In this document: piece by piece, positions 10,861-23,218 of the stretch
Layout of the letters: the number at the start of each line of letters is the position of its first letter
Numbering within the stretch: the stretch's first letter is position 1
Assembly (NCBI GenBank): GCA_951213105.1
Contig: OX578155.1
Coordinates: 36,060,484 to 36,124,483 of the forward strand
Length of the DNA stretch: 64,000 nucleotides
DNA from: Amaurobius ferox
Lineage: Eukaryota > Arthropoda > Arachnida > Araneae > Amaurobiidae
Direction of reading: 5' to 3'
Notes under the pieces: generated by a model
Told to the model about the DNA's origin: nothing
Seen by the model: only the letters and a program-made list of their open reading frames with translations
Databases searched by the model: none
Position numbers and translations under genes: made by a program

Positions 10861-13800
10861 CGAAGAACGGGTATGCTGCTAGTGTGTTTACATGATTAAA
10901 GCACTGAAACCACACTCAAGAAAAGCAGTATTTGAGGGAAGAGGTGTAAAACTCCAGGGCTGTAGACAGGAGTGTGTTTAAAGGGGAGGTTTAAGGGGTT
11001 CAACACCCACATCATGTTACAAAACATAACATTTGATACATGGGCATCATATATTTATTTTGCTGCATCCAAGCCAGAATATATTTTCTGTTACTGTAGT
11101 TTCAAACAACTTGAATGTTGCAAATAACAATGTTTCATTTTGACTTTGGAATGTCATCGAATAAATATAAATGTCGTCTTCAATTTTTATATGAAATTAT
11201 AATTTTTCTGTATCAGGTTTTAATGTACCCATCTGCATTTTCCGTACAAAGCAAACTTTTATTACTTAATATGGGAGGAATCTTTTATCAGGTAATTTAA
11301 AATTTTGTTTCATATGTAATATCAAATTTTTCTGTTTCAATTTTGATTTGTTTTTAGTTTTTTATTTATTTTGACTTGACCCAACCGACATGAAATTAAT
11401 AAAATGAAGTCCGAACCTGGCCTGTGGGCTAGGTCGAACCTCAATCCACGGAACAGACCCGAGGCCATACAAACCTCTAACTCTGACCCCTTGAGTTGAA
11501 CTCATTTCAGTAAATATTGTTTCCAAGAAACATAATTTAATACGGAAATAAGTGATTCTAATAAGTTGAAACTATAAAATTTGTATAATTTATATATAGT
11601 GTATAAAAAAATGAAGTTTTAATGAACTTTTGTACTAAAATAATTCACTAATCGATAGACTAAAGTGAACTTTTTACTATATTTGATGTAGGAATCTATA
11701 AAATTTTGTCTGAATATCTATACAATTTTGTTATATGTTAATCTATAGAGTTTTGTTAATATTGTTTGAATCTATAAAATTTTCTTCCAAGTTTCACACC
11801 ATTTCAATAAATGCAATATCATTAAATTTATGTTGCAGGCAACTTATGTCAGATATCACAAAGACAAATACCCTATGATTTTTTCAAACAGTGGGTATTA
11901 TTCATAATTTGCCATTGTATGTAATATTCATAATTATAATTTCCAAACTTTATATTTTTGCGACATATAATTAAGGAAAATCAACATCAGTTTATAAATG
12001 AATGGAGTTGTGTTTTTAAATGTATTAATTATAATATTTACCATTGCACTTTATTTTCTTATTTTATTTTTATTTAAAAATGAATTTTTTCAGTTTATTT
12101 TTATTTACAGCATAAATTGAAAAAGAATCTGCTAAATACTAATTCTTTGATTTTTTTTTTCGGGTATTGAGACTGCCCGACCTGACCAAAGATGTCAGGT
12201 AACTGTTTAGATGATCATGACAGTGTCACTCAGTTTAGACCAGAACCCAATGGGGGGGGGGGGTTGCAAGCACAGGGATTGCAACATCCTTCCCCTAACC
12301 CATCACCTTTTAGATGGACTTTTGGGTTTACAGACTAACATACTCATACACTATGTAGACACAGAAATAGTTTTGGGCATCATCGGCATTGGAATCCTTG
12401 CCATACTGTGTGCAAATCCTCCACCATCACTGAACAATGTAATTTTTTATTTGAATGAATATAGCAGGGTGTTCCTAAATATAACAGGAAGTTCCTAATA
12501 AAGGAGATATCTATTTAGCAAAACAATATTAATTTTGAAAAACAACCTTAAGACATGAAAGTATAAATATTTATTCGAAATAATACTATATGCGGCAAAT
12601 TTAATTATCAATTTCCACTTTTGTGACCATCAGTGTTTCTACAGATCTGAAAGCTATAAACTGTTTTGTAGAGCACACATTCAAGCATTTCAGCTATTAT
12701 TTGAACTAATGAACTGGTTTACAACAAATGCAATTCAAATCAAGATAAATAAGTAAATGTATGTTTCAGAAATCAACTGTCTAGACATGAACATCCAAAA
12801 AAGTGCAAGACTATGTAGGCCAAACTGAAATGGCTAAAACTTGAATAAAAAAATTCAGTTGATTTCTAAAATGTATGTATGCTTATTTATCCTGATTTGC
12901 ACTGCATTTTACACTGTAAACCAGTTCATTATTGATTGTGTGCAAAGTCATGTGCTGTACTTATCTTTTGAACTGTTGCAGTAATGTGATTTGAATATCA
13001 TCCCTATTTTTAATTCTTCTGTGTTCCACTAGTGACTTAATGAAACTCCCCAGGTAGAAAATATGTAAGGGTGCTAAATCAGCTAGGACAAAACTTTCGG
13101 TGCCACTTTTACATCTAAATAATGGAATTTTATCTCTTAATTTGTTATATTTTCTAGATAACAAAGAGGGGGGGGGGGAATAAAAATTGTGTTAAGATGC
13201 CATTTGTATGTTTTTGCAAGTGAACTAACACAACAAAAATATCTTTTAAACTTAAATGAAAATTAACAGATATTATTCTTTGTCTAATGTTTTCTGACAG
13301 CATACATACTTTGATTATGTGATACACTTCATAGTACACTAAAGAATGATAAATTAGAGTCACACCTACATAGAGTAGCATCTACATAGAGTTTTCCTAA
13401 ATATGTCGATTTGATTTATATCAAATTAGTCTTAGATTTAAAATTTATATTGGTTTAAAATGTATAATTAATTAAAAAGAAATTCTGATTTGTAAAAGTA
13501 AAAAGAGCCAACTGCAGATTTACTATCTTTGGGTTTTTCACAATTGGGTGGGGGTGAGGGGAGTTGCTATACAGAATTTTTTAAAACTATTCATTTGATT
13601 TATATCAAACTTATCTAAATTAGAATTGACATGTACATATTAATTTAAAGTGTGAAAAAAATTCTGAGTTATAAAGAAAAACATTAATGCTGATTTAGTA
13701 TCTACAAGATTAAATAGTGATGAATTTAAGGAGTCTATATTATACATTTTACATAAATTATTTGAGGACCTTTTAGCAATGGTGGAGTGACCATAAGTGA

Positions 13801-14773
13801 CTTCTAATTCATCTAATCAGTAAATCCACCACTAATATAAGCTAATATCTCCATGTAGAATGACTGTGCATGAAGCATCATATAATATTGATCAAAACTT
13901 CTTATAGAAATATCCACATTGATTGCAAGTATAGATTACCGTTTACCATGCAGGCTACCCCCCACCCCCCACCCAGAGAAGGGGAGGGAAGTTACAGTTT
14001 GCAAAGAAATTCATCAGTCACTCCAGTTATAAAGGAAGAAAGAGGCTTAACTGCAAAACTCACATCCCAATTTTTGTCATTTCACTCACTTTGCTTAAAA
14101 TTCATAAAACCTGAAAACCTTTTCATTTTAATTGTCGCTATACTGTAAGCTGAAATGATTCATAAAGAGTAATTTAACCACAGGAAAACAAAATTTATCC
14201 ATAGTAAAAAACAAGATTTAATTGATGAATGGTATGTTTTACATCAAAACTAATTAAAATGTAATATTTTAAAAGAATAAATATAAAAATATCTACTTTG
14301 GTTAAAATAAGCTTCAAATACTATATTTTACAAATGATAATGAATCACACTCAAACATACTATGTAACGAAAAGGTAATAGAAAAGTAAGTAGATGGCTG
14401 ATCATGTGAGCTGATAAAGTCTTCCTGTTGGCTGAATGGAAAATGTGAGTTTTGCAGCAAGATTCACAGTGGAGAATGTTGGTTTTTCAACTAAATTAGG
14501 TTCTGGATACTAAATAAATATCAAATAATGTGACTTTTTCAGAATACTACTTGATTCACATACCTACCACCATGAACAAGAATATATATAAAAAAAAAGC
14601 TTTTCGACCAAAAATGGAGAAGAGTAACTACACTCTTCAATACTGACTCAATTAACCAGATGACCTACCAATAAAATGCACTTACTCTTACTTTAGATCA
14701 CTATATAGATTTAAATTGTCCTCTTCTAGATATATGTATATACAATCTGGTCGGTGTCTAACAGCCACTGGCT
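10861..14773. other. Gene-free AT-rich stretch
   Basis: I see no coding feature here. Contents include homopolymer G tracts (12251-12262, about 13170), a C-rich patch at 13959-13973, and ordinary AT-rich DNA. The ORFs in this stretch have no domain-like composition. Confidence 0.6.
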
Positions 14774-14820
14774 AATGGAAATGTCTGACTTCACCATTGG
14801 TGAAGTCAGACATTTCCATT
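14774..14820. repeat. Perfect inverted repeat, 23-bp arms with 1-nt centre
   Basis: AATGGAAATGTCTGACTTCA plus CCA is followed, after a single T, by its exact reverse complement, giving a 47-nt fold-back. No mismatch is present, so it is young or maintained. It is not flanked by an evident duplication. It could be the fused ends of a MITE or a snap-back repair product. Confidence 0.85.
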
Positions 14821-15669
14821 TGAGTTGGGGTATACCTTTCCATTTATAAGGGCTTTTTATTATTCACCTACTCAAACCTTTTAATTCTTTGTTATACTCT
14901 AATTGTATTGCATTGTATGACATAAAAGTATTAAAGTATTGTAATATTTGTAATTTCATGATGAAAAAGATACATATTTTAAATACATGGCAATATTTAA
15001 ATCAGTTTTCATAAGATAAGCAGGAGACACCCCCCCCCCCCCCGTCTGTTCTCCATGACATATAGTATTAGTGAGAAAACATTTTGGCCTGTGTGTCATA
15101 AAAAAGTGGAACTTTTCAAGAGCCACATTAGCCATACTCTTATAATGACATTAAGATCGGTGGCAAAACATGAGGGAAATATGGGAAGACAGCATCTACT
15201 CAAGCAACTCCCTCTTAATTCATACATTATTCGACATATTTTATGTACTTAATTCAAATAATATACATTTAAAACAAAAGTTACTTGGTAGCGGGTTATT
15301 TGGATAGACACTCCCAAAATTTCCTCCATGCTTCGCTGATTAGGATGTTTTAATAATGACTTAGTGTGTTATAAATACACCCGCATTTACAAATAAAATC
15401 ATTTATGGTATGAAATATAGCTGACCACTGATTTTTTTTTTTTTTAAAGGAGTAAATGTTAATGTATTTCTAACCAGTTTGAAAATACTTTTTGAAGCTG
15501 AGTGGTTGATGCGGAAATTTTGAACAGTTTCATAGCCAAGCTACTCGACTGTAGATGCTGTTTTGAACTCATTCTTCAAAATAACGCATATATTAATTAA
15601 TGTATAAATAAAACTGTTTGCACTTATATTTTGCTGTAAGATATGTAGAATGAAAAGCAATGGTAGAAA
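14821..15669. other. Gene-free stretch with a 14-nt C tract
   Basis: This is AT-rich sequence with a long C homopolymer at about 15031-15044. The ORF at 15055-15252 has no recognisable feature. Confidence 0.5.
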
Positions 15670-16918
15670 TCTGATGCGGGCAGCACATGACTTTCCCTAC
15701 AAATTCAAATTTTTATTACTTTCCTTATATACATAATGTATAAGGAAAGTATTGTGACGGAGTCGAGAATTCGAGTTTTCGACGGGAGAGCACGTTTCAA
15801 GCATCTCTGATCACGAATCGAACATTTTTGAAGTGATGTCTGTGTGTGTGTCAGTGAGTCTGTGGAGACGATATCTCACGAACGAATGGAGCGATTCGAA
15901 TGAAATTTGGTACAAAAATAACAATCCTTGAATACTGGGAGCCTATTGTTTTAAAACGTAATCGAATGTTCAGAACCCCCCTAAATTTTCAAGTGCAATT
16001 TTGAAAAAAAATCATCAAAAAATCCAAACCTTTAATAAAGTTACGCAAATAGACATTTCTTACGTAAATTTTCCTTAGAAAACGATTGACATAAACTTTA
16101 GAACGCTAGCATGAACCGTTCTCGAGATATTGTACATTTTTCAAATACATTTATCAAAAAATCCCATAAATTAAAAAATAATATTAACTCTTAAGAAACA
16201 TGTTCACTTTGCATATGTAATATCATGCGATAAATTTGGTGACATCATTCTCTTGGATCTAACTCGTTCCATTTACGAGAAAAGATACTTTGAGTAATAC
16301 TTGTGTATTTGAACGCCAATAATCATTTACCCGCTGTAAGAATAACTTATTTCTCTGTCCATAACGCTTGGCGAGATTTTAGCGACGAATTTAGGGGAAT
16401 GTCGCCAACTTGGCAACATTTTTAATAGTGGGCGCGGTAGCCCATTGGTTAGCGCGCTGGAGTTGCACTCGGTAGGCCCGGGTTCGATTCCAGCCACTGC
16501 CAAAACTGCCGCCGTGTTCATGCGGAGTACGATCACGTTAAACATGTGGGTCCGAAAGTCCTTCCGAGAGGTTGGTGGTAGGGGAAGGAGGGTACGGTCC
16601 CTGTGGATGCCTCCCCCACTGGGTTCCGGTCTAAATTGGGTGGCACTTCCCGACCGTCCAAACAGTTACCTTACACCTTTCTGGTAGGTCGGACGGTCTG
16701 GGTGTCAACAACAACATTTTTAATAGTTGCCAAATTAACAAAAATCTCGCCAAATGGATAAAAATGACACTAAATCAATGAAAATGACGACTCATTGGCG
16801 AAAATTCAATATCTTGGAAAGAATATAAGTATCTACTATAAGAATAACCTTTTTTTTACAGTAAAAGTAGTAAATTCATTGCATTATATAAGGAAAGTCA
16901 TGTGCTGCGCACATCAGA
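15670..16918 (+). mobile_element. S1 element: non-autonomous repeat with ~27-bp terminal inverted motif
   Basis: The left end (15670-15696, TCTGATGCGGGCAGCACATG then ACTTTCC) and the right end (16892-16918) are inverted copies with about two mismatches. Just inside the left end is a palindrome, ACTTTCCTTATA...TATAAGGAAAGT, at about 15718-15750. The interior has no ORF of substance. It holds a block reading like ctcacgaacgaatggagcga followed by ttcgaatgaaatttggtac, a theme shared with many invertebrate repeats. A SINE has inserted at 16430-16712; without it the element is about 950 bp. A second copy without the SINE lies at 35320-36183. Class unresolved: a TIR DNA transposon derivative or a Helentron-like element are both possible. 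Confidence 0.75.
16430..16712 (+). mobile_element. tRNA-headed SINE with intact A and B boxes
   Basis: A 15-bp target-site duplication, AACATTTTTAATAGT, flanks the insertion at 16415-16429 and 16713-16727. The related S1 copy at 35320-36183 lacks the insertion at this point, so the 283-bp length is well defined. The head has TAGCCCATTGG (A-box position) and a perfect B box, GGTTCGATTCC, so it is tRNA-derived. The body is GC-rich and shared with the 5S-headed SINEs of this window; the tail is a short (CAA)n. It looks recent and is the cleanest SINE copy here. Confidence 0.93.
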
Positions 16919-17089
16919 ATTTTTTTTATTTCCTGATGCATTAAATGTATTTTAATTGCAGAAAATAACATGTACACTTTTCTGATAGTATATCCAACTT
17001 ACAGTTTTAATGCATGTTGGTTTCATTTGGCAACATAATGCACTTTTACGTCTTCAGCTATATATATATATATAGCTCCAAAATTCCAA

Positions 17090-18236
17090 AAAAGAACTGT
17101 TTATCCTAGTCATGGGGTCAATCTTATTCGCTGTGCTGTCAAATATTACATGAAGAACAAGTACTTGATATATTTTAGCGATTTTATTCATTTATTTCAC
17201 ATTTTCACGATCCCGGCCACTCAAACAGCTACTGAAAGCCCTCGGGTCAGTCGAGTTGTCTGGGTCTTCCACATTTTCACAATCTTTGCGAGCTCTTTCA
17301 CTAAAAAGGTCGGTTATATTTTTCTGAATCATACCAAAATCGAATCCGTATCAGAATAACCCTCAAGGGACGTAATTACTAAATTTTAAGAAATTTAATT
17401 AGATACCTTTTTCACTACAGTGAAAAATGTTTTCAGTTCCCAAATTTAGAAAACTTAAATATCTGGCAAATGGTTCATCTTAGTAATGGGGTTGGTCTTA
17501 TTTTTTTCGTCGTCAAAAATTGCGTATAAAACATGCATTTAATTGATGTATTTGTAGTATTTTATTTTAGATCTTGATTTTTGCGAGCCATTTCGCAAAG
17601 AAAAAAAGGCAGATCATTTTTTTCCCCCGAATCGTACAAACATCTAACCAGCATCACGGTAACTCACAAGCAACTTATTTACCAAATTTTATGAAATTTT
17701 GGTCAGTTTCTCAGCTAGAGTGGGTTCATACGATTTTTGCTGATCATTTCGCAAAAAAAAAAAAGGTAGGTTCTTTTATCCCGAATCGTACCAAAATCCA
17801 ATCAGCAGCAGGGTCACACACAAGTGATTTATCTACCACATTTTGTGAAATTTGGTCTATTAGTGTTTTAGCTAGAGTGGATACATACAATTTTTGACGG
17901 CCATTTTGCAAGAAAAGGCAGATTCTTTTATCCCGAATCGTACCAAAATCTAATCAGCACAAGGGTGACTTACTTATAAAATATTATGAAATTGGACCCA
18001 TTAGTTTTTGAGTTAGAGTGGATATAGGAATTGAACAAACAGACAGAGACACACACAAAGTTCACGCTGAAAGAATCTCAGAAGTCACGCTAAAAGAATC
18101 TCAGGAGTCACGCTCACTCTGTTTTCGTATTCTAAAGGTCTCAAAACGTGTAGATCCGTCGAAAACTCGAGTTGCGATTTTCGACATGATTCCAATACTT
18201 TCCCAATACATTACCATGTACTGCAGGAAAAGTAAA
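17090..18236 (-). mobile_element. S2 element(s), minus orientation, with internal tandem units
   Basis: The minus-strand 5' end (18236) begins ACTTTTCCTGCAGTACATGG, then TTGGAATCATGTCGAAAATC, the same start as the plus copy at 22107. The interior consists of three to four tandem units of about 150 bp, each containing 'gcgagccatttcgcaaa', 'cgaatcgtaccaaaatc' and 'aaatttggt' (units near 17270, 17574, 17725 and 17885). Two partial copies seem to be stacked (17090-17345 and 17455-18236). The ORF at 17574-17897 reads through these repeats and is not a gene. Confidence 0.7.
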
Positions 18237-18238
18237 TA

Positions 18239-18290
18239 TCCGATGTGAGCAGCTCATGACTTTTCCTGCAGACTCATATTCACATTCTCT
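18239..18290 (-). mobile_element. Solo S-family terminus
   Basis: TCCGATGTGAGCAGCTCATG plus ACTTTTCC at 18239-18266 is the shared terminal motif of the S families. On the minus strand it is the 3' end of an S2 copy that stops only about 2 nt before the start of the S2 copy at 18236, a head-to-tail arrangement. Confidence 0.65.
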
Positions 18291-18469
18291 TTATTTCTTC
18301 AATAATTCATTAAATAGAGTTTAATTTTTCAAAAAAGCACCCATAATTATTTTAAATAACACTGAATTTGCACTTTTAATTCAATTTTCGTTTTCATTTG
18401 GTTACTGGACTTATTAAAGGTAGTGTAGCAAAAATGCAAAAAAAAAAACAAAAAAAAAAAACATAAAAT

Positions 18470-19025
18470 ACATCAAGAACGGCTAGTCCTAGAGTAATAG
18501 GTTTGGCTTTACTCTTTTCATTGTCAAAAATTGCATATAAAACACGCATTTAATTAATACATTTGACCAAACGTTGTCTTTTATTTTATATTTTTGAAGG
18601 GCCATTTCGTAAAAAAAGGCAAGTTTATCTTCTTTGAATCGTACCAAAATCTAATCAGCACCAAAAGGTATCCTTCATGTGACTTATCCACCAAATTTTG
18701 TGAAATTTGGTCATCTTCAGCTAGAGTGAATACTGGCAATTTTTGCGGGCTATTTTAAAAAAAAAGGTGGGTTCGTTCATCCTGAATCGTACCAAAATTT
18801 AATCAGCACCAGGGTCACCCATAGGAGACTTACCTACCAATTTTTTTTTAAATAAGGTCAATTAGTTTTTGAGTTAAAGTGGATATTGTACAGACGTCAT
18901 GCTAAAAATAGTTTTTTCGTGTTCTAGAGGTCTTAAAACGTGTAGATCCGTCGAAAACTTCCGTTGCGATTTTCGACATGATTCCAATACTTTCCCCATG
19001 CATTATCATGTATTGCAGGGAAAGT
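18470..19025 (-). mobile_element. S2 element, minus orientation, partial
   Basis: It starts on the minus strand at 19025 with ACTTTCCCTGCAATACATGA, then the TTGGAATCATGTCGAAAATC block. It has two internal units of about 150 bp (18590-18740 and 18740-18890), as in the copy at 17455-18236, and a 5'-side deletion relative to it. The 3' terminal motif is missing. Confidence 0.7.
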
Positions 19026-19145
19026 AAAAATATAATTATATATATTTTGAGCTTTAATAATAAATTTGGAGGACGTAATTAATATCTATATAATAATCGT
19101 CTAACATGCTTCTGTCTTCATAAAACATAAAACCCGCCTATAAGG

Positions 19146-19238
19146 GGCATTCCCAAAAATATAGATACAGGTCCCATTGCAAATATCAGCAATGTACCTG
19201 TTTCGCGCTTATTATACGCTCGTCAGCATGGAATAGCC
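19146..19238 (-). ncRNA. Hammerhead-type ribozyme motif
   Basis: On the minus strand CTGACGA (19226-19220) is followed by stem II GCG/CGC with a 9-nt loop, then GAAA (19204-19201). Stem III is ACAGGT/ACCTGT with an inner ATTGC/GCAAT helix. The cleavage position is A after GU (19166). All hammerhead core nucleotides are present and stems II and III pair. Stem I is weak next to the core, but GGCTATTCC (19238-19230) can pair with GGGAATGCC (19154-19146) further out. Related decayed copies lie at 30.35-30.6 kb. Activity is an inference from the motif. Confidence 0.7.
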
Positions 19239-19309
19239 GATATCTGCAGTGGCAACAAGAAACTTGCTGTAAGCCACAATTTTTGCGAGCTTCTTTTATA
19301 GGAACAGGG

Positions 19310-20213
19310 ATTTCTTGCTCAGCTCGTTTTGCTGTGCATGTAAAAATTGAGAGTTTTGAATGCTTATCTGGATTTTCAGACTTCAGTCAGTAGAATTTCT
19401 CATACAGTCGTATTCTATACTGTTCAGGTCCATTTGTATCGCAATTAGCATTATAATGCAAAAAAAATGTTGAAATGACACTACATGGAGTGGATCTACA
19501 CTCGACTTTCTCATACACTCATATCGTATAGATTGTTTAGGTCATTTAATCATAATCTCTATCAGAATTTAAATCTGTATCATCAGAATGATACAAACTT
19601 TAGAACGTTAACATTTATTGCTCTCGAAATATTGTACGATTTTCAAAAATAATTAAATAAAATTAAAAAATTGACTAAGTACCGTTAAAATATGTTAACT
19701 TTTCGTATGCAATATTATGCAACATCATTCTTGCGAACCTAAATCGTTTGTTCTATTTACGTGAGAAGATACTACACTTCATACATTACACACAGACGGA
19801 TTACACACAGACCGATATATTTTCAAAAAGTATTCAAAATATGTTTAGATCTTAAACCCGATAAAATCTCGTATACGAAAATTAACAAAAAAAAACCCTA
19901 TATTATCTTTATCTATATAAATAAAATTAAAAATCTGTCTGTTTATTTATTTGTTTGTGCGTGTGTTTTTGTCTCATCATCACGGGAGAACGGCTGCACG
20001 GAATTTGATGAAATTTTCGGAGTAGGTATGGAATAGTTCCACTTAAAATTTAGTTCATGTTTCGAGTTCTTAGGACCAGAGGTTATCGAAATATTAATAA
20101 GAAACTCACTATTAACCCTTTTACTGAGATAGCATTATGCAGACGATATTTGTTCCACAAAGTTATTTGGAGAAAAAATTATATGTTTCTAAGCAACGGA
20201 ATTTAACCCAATG

Positions 20214-20217
<4 letters not shown>
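19310..20217. other. Repeat-derived, no gene
   Basis: The segment holds a piece like 'gggagaacggctgcacggaa' plus 'tttgatgaaattttcgg' (19983-20020), a phrase found in many dispersed invertebrate repeats, preceded by tatctatataaataaaatta. The ORF at 19761-20036 is a chance reading of it. Confidence 0.5.

Positions 20218-20280
<63 letters not shown>
20218..20280. repeat. (AT)n microsatellite between two related 25-mers
   Basis: About 31 AT units. The left flank (aagcaacggaatttaaccca then atgag) and the right flank (aaatgacggaattaaatcca then atgag) are near-identical, so the microsatellite has expanded inside a short duplication. Confidence 0.85.
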
Positions 20281-20282
<2 letters not shown>

Positions 20283-20331
20283 TGTTGCTAAATGACGGAA
20301 TTAAATCCAATGAGATTGATATGATTGATTA

Positions 20332-20815
20332 ATGGATTATTGATATTTTCAAATTCTTACGTCATCTATTTTATTTTGATAAAAAAAAAATTTCAAATCC
20401 ATATATTAGTATGGGTATATCTTTTAATACACGGGTATAATCTTCTAATCTACGGAAATATAAGTAGGACGGGTATACCTTCTAATACACGGGTATAGCT
20501 TCTAATCTACGAGAATAAACGAAGTATACTTCTAATACAATTTTACTGCTTTTATTTTGGCATATATTGATTCAATTTTATATTTACTGTAAATTTGTTT
20601 ATAAACGGGATCAGGATGTTTTTTTATTCTGCAGATCTGCCTGTAAAGATAATTTTGCATAGTGAGACCAGATTCTTAAACATCTTTTTAGGAGCATCAA
20701 TTGAAATATTTTAATAGAATGTTTTGAGTAACAATGTTATTTAGAATATTATAGGAATTTGTACATGATTATGAATTTTAAATTTCTTTTGTATATTCCG
20801 TACTACCAGTACAAT
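20332..20815 (+). repeat. Dispersed repeat R, copy 2, with a minisatellite insertion
   Basis: It is colinear with 10498-10860. Between the two shared halves lies a short degenerate array (20405-20545) built on 'acgggtata' and 'cttctaatctacg' units. There is no coding content. Confidence 0.72.
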
Positions 20816-22106
20816 AGTATAATGTTGCATGGAAAGTAATATTTTCTCAAAAATTTTTTAATTCGATATTTTGACGGATAAACACGTTTAAAGACCACCT
20901 GAACACATTTCGAACGTTTTTGGAAAGGTATCTGTGCGTGTATGTGTCTGTGAGATATGGACATCAAGTCAAAAATAAATACTTGTATCGCTATGAAATC
21001 TTATTTTGTCACGATATTACGTGAAAACATTGAAACTAATTAGAATATTTTGTGCTTTACACTATTAAAACACAAATTATTCGAATTTTAGGTTTTTCGC
21101 ACAATTAATTTCTATAGCAAACAATCATAATTCCTAAAGCATTGTGTTAGCATAACATAGAGTGGCGTCGCCAATGGGGAAGATTTGGAGGCCACAAGTC
21201 CCCAGGGACCCATCAGAACCAATTGAAATTCGTAGAATCGATATTTGGAGAAATGGGAAACAAAATCTTTTGCTACCCCCTTCCAAAAATGTTTCTAGCG
21301 TCACACTGATAACAAATATGAGATGGATGTAAAGGGTATTAAAATCAGTGGCGTAACCAAGGGGGGGGGAGGGTCGAAAAACCCCTGTAAGAGTCCATTG
21401 AAGCTTATAGAAATGATATAGAGATATAAGAACCAAATATATTTTGGTTACCCACCGCTCCACCCCCTTCCAAAGAAAAATTATTGCGACGTTACTGATT
21501 AAATTATTATATATTACAATGATCAGCCAAATGCATTAAATTAATTCGGGTGACAAACATGTTAAAAAAATAATTTGAAACAATAATTTTATTTTTCATT
21601 TCTACGAAAAATTAAAATATTATCTGTGTACGAAATCCGATAAAATAATAATTGTCTTTTGATATTAATTATAAAAGTAGACCTAAACACTATGGATTAT
21701 GAATGTATGAGATATTCGAGTGAAAACCCCTAATATTTCTTATAATTTCTTATAAAATATACGAGGAGCTACATAAAAAAACTAGATTGACCGAAAATGT
21801 GGGGATCATACTGAAACTTAGAAATGAAATTCCCTGAGTTTTTCAGATTTTTTTTTTTTAATCACGAAATTTTCTAATCTATATAATTATTTTATATACT
21901 GAAAGAATTGAAACTCAGTATCTGACTATAAAATTTAGTAGGAACGACTTGAAAATCATGAAATCTGTGAAGTCAAATTAAAAAAATTTTGGTATCAAAT
22001 ATAATAATAATAATAAAAGAAACTTTATAAAATCAATTTGAATATTTCAAACGACACAATTTAAAAAAGCATTCAAGAGTCAGAACATTGCTCCTCCCAA
22101 TTTTTT
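20816..22106. other. Gene-free stretch
   Basis: AT-rich. Two related sentences at 21160-21290 and 21350-21480 (both reading 'gtggcg' or 'gtaacc', then 'cattgaagcttatagaaatg'-like text, then 'ccccttccaaa') suggest an old tandem or dispersed repeat. No gene is visible. Confidence 0.45.
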
Positions 22107-22889
22107 ACTTTCCCTGCAATACATGGTAATGTATAGGGAAAGTGTTGGAATCATGCCAAAATCGCAACTCGAGTTTTCGACGGATCTACACGTTTTGGAA
22201 CCTCTAGAATAAAAAAAAAACTATTTTTAGAGTGACGCCTGTGTGTGTCTGTGCAATGTATGTATTAATCACACTAACTCAAAAACTAATGGATCGAATT
22301 TCATAAAATTTGTTGAGTTTTTGTTGATTAGTAATTGTTGATTAGTTTTTGTTACTATTCGGAAAAAAAGAACCCGCCTGTTTTGCGAAATGACCCGCAA
22401 AAATCTCATTATTCTAGCTAAAATACTAATTGACCAAATTTCACAAAATTTGGTATATAAGTTACTTGTGGGATACTCTGGTGCTGATTCGATTTTGGTA
22501 CGATTCGGAAAAGAACAACCTGCCTTTTTTCGCGAAATAGTCCACAAAATTCGCCAAAATTAAAAAAAAAAAAAGACTACGTATGCTCAAATGTATGGAT
22601 TAAATGCTTATTTTATAAGTAATTTTTGACGAGGGAAAAAATAAAACCAACTCCATGACCGCTCTCCATGACCACTAACCGCTCTCGAGATATTTAAGAT
22701 TTTTCGCATTTTTGTTATGCCGCCTTTAGAAAAATGTCCATACAATTACCAAATAAAAACAGAAATTGAATATAAAATGCAAATTTAGTGTTATTTTGTG
22801 CAATTAATCTTAATTTAATTAATTATTAAACAAATAAAGAAAAAATGAATTTGAGTCTGCAGGGAAAGTCATGTACTGCCCACAACAGA
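22107..22889 (+). mobile_element. S2 element, plus orientation, near-complete
   Basis: The start is a palindrome, ACTTTCCCTGCAATACAT / ATGTATAGGGAAAGT (22107-22142). The end is TGCAGGGAAAGTCATGTACT then GCCCACAACAGA (to 22889), the S terminal motif. The termini share ACTTTCCCTGCA in inverted orientation, whereas S1 uses ACTTTCCTTATAT. Two internal units of about 150 bp contain 'ccaaattt', 'gattttggtacgattcgg' and 'gcgaaat'. The minus-strand ORF 22269-22547 reads through them and is not a gene. Confidence 0.75.
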
Positions 22890-23218
22890 TTTTTCTTTTT
22901 TGCAATTGAACGATGGAATTAAGTTGAAAATTTGTATTTGATTTTGCTTCAGTGAATCCAACATAATTCAAAATTGGTATCTAATTCATCCTGATTTGTA
23001 GTCAATGGTTCTAACTTTGGAACACATAAAGCTGTTATGTTATGACTTTGAATGATCTATAATTGAAAATTGCTTTACATTACACAGAAACAATTCACAG
23101 AGGGGAAAAAAAATGTTGATATGAATAACATCTGTGCTTGCGGTTTCTGTGGCGGGAAAATGGATCGTAACGCAAAATGTAAACACTCTGGAGGCTCTGA
23201 ACCCAAAGAGAAAAAAAA

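Noticed and set aside
16430..16500. Functional tRNA gene
   Set aside because: A and B boxes are present but the cloverleaf acceptor stem and anticodon arm do not form, and the transcript continues into a SINE body.
17574..17897. 107-codon ORF and similar ORFs at 22269-22547 and 35327-35524
   Set aside because: They follow S1/S2 repeat units and are broken in other copies of the same repeat.
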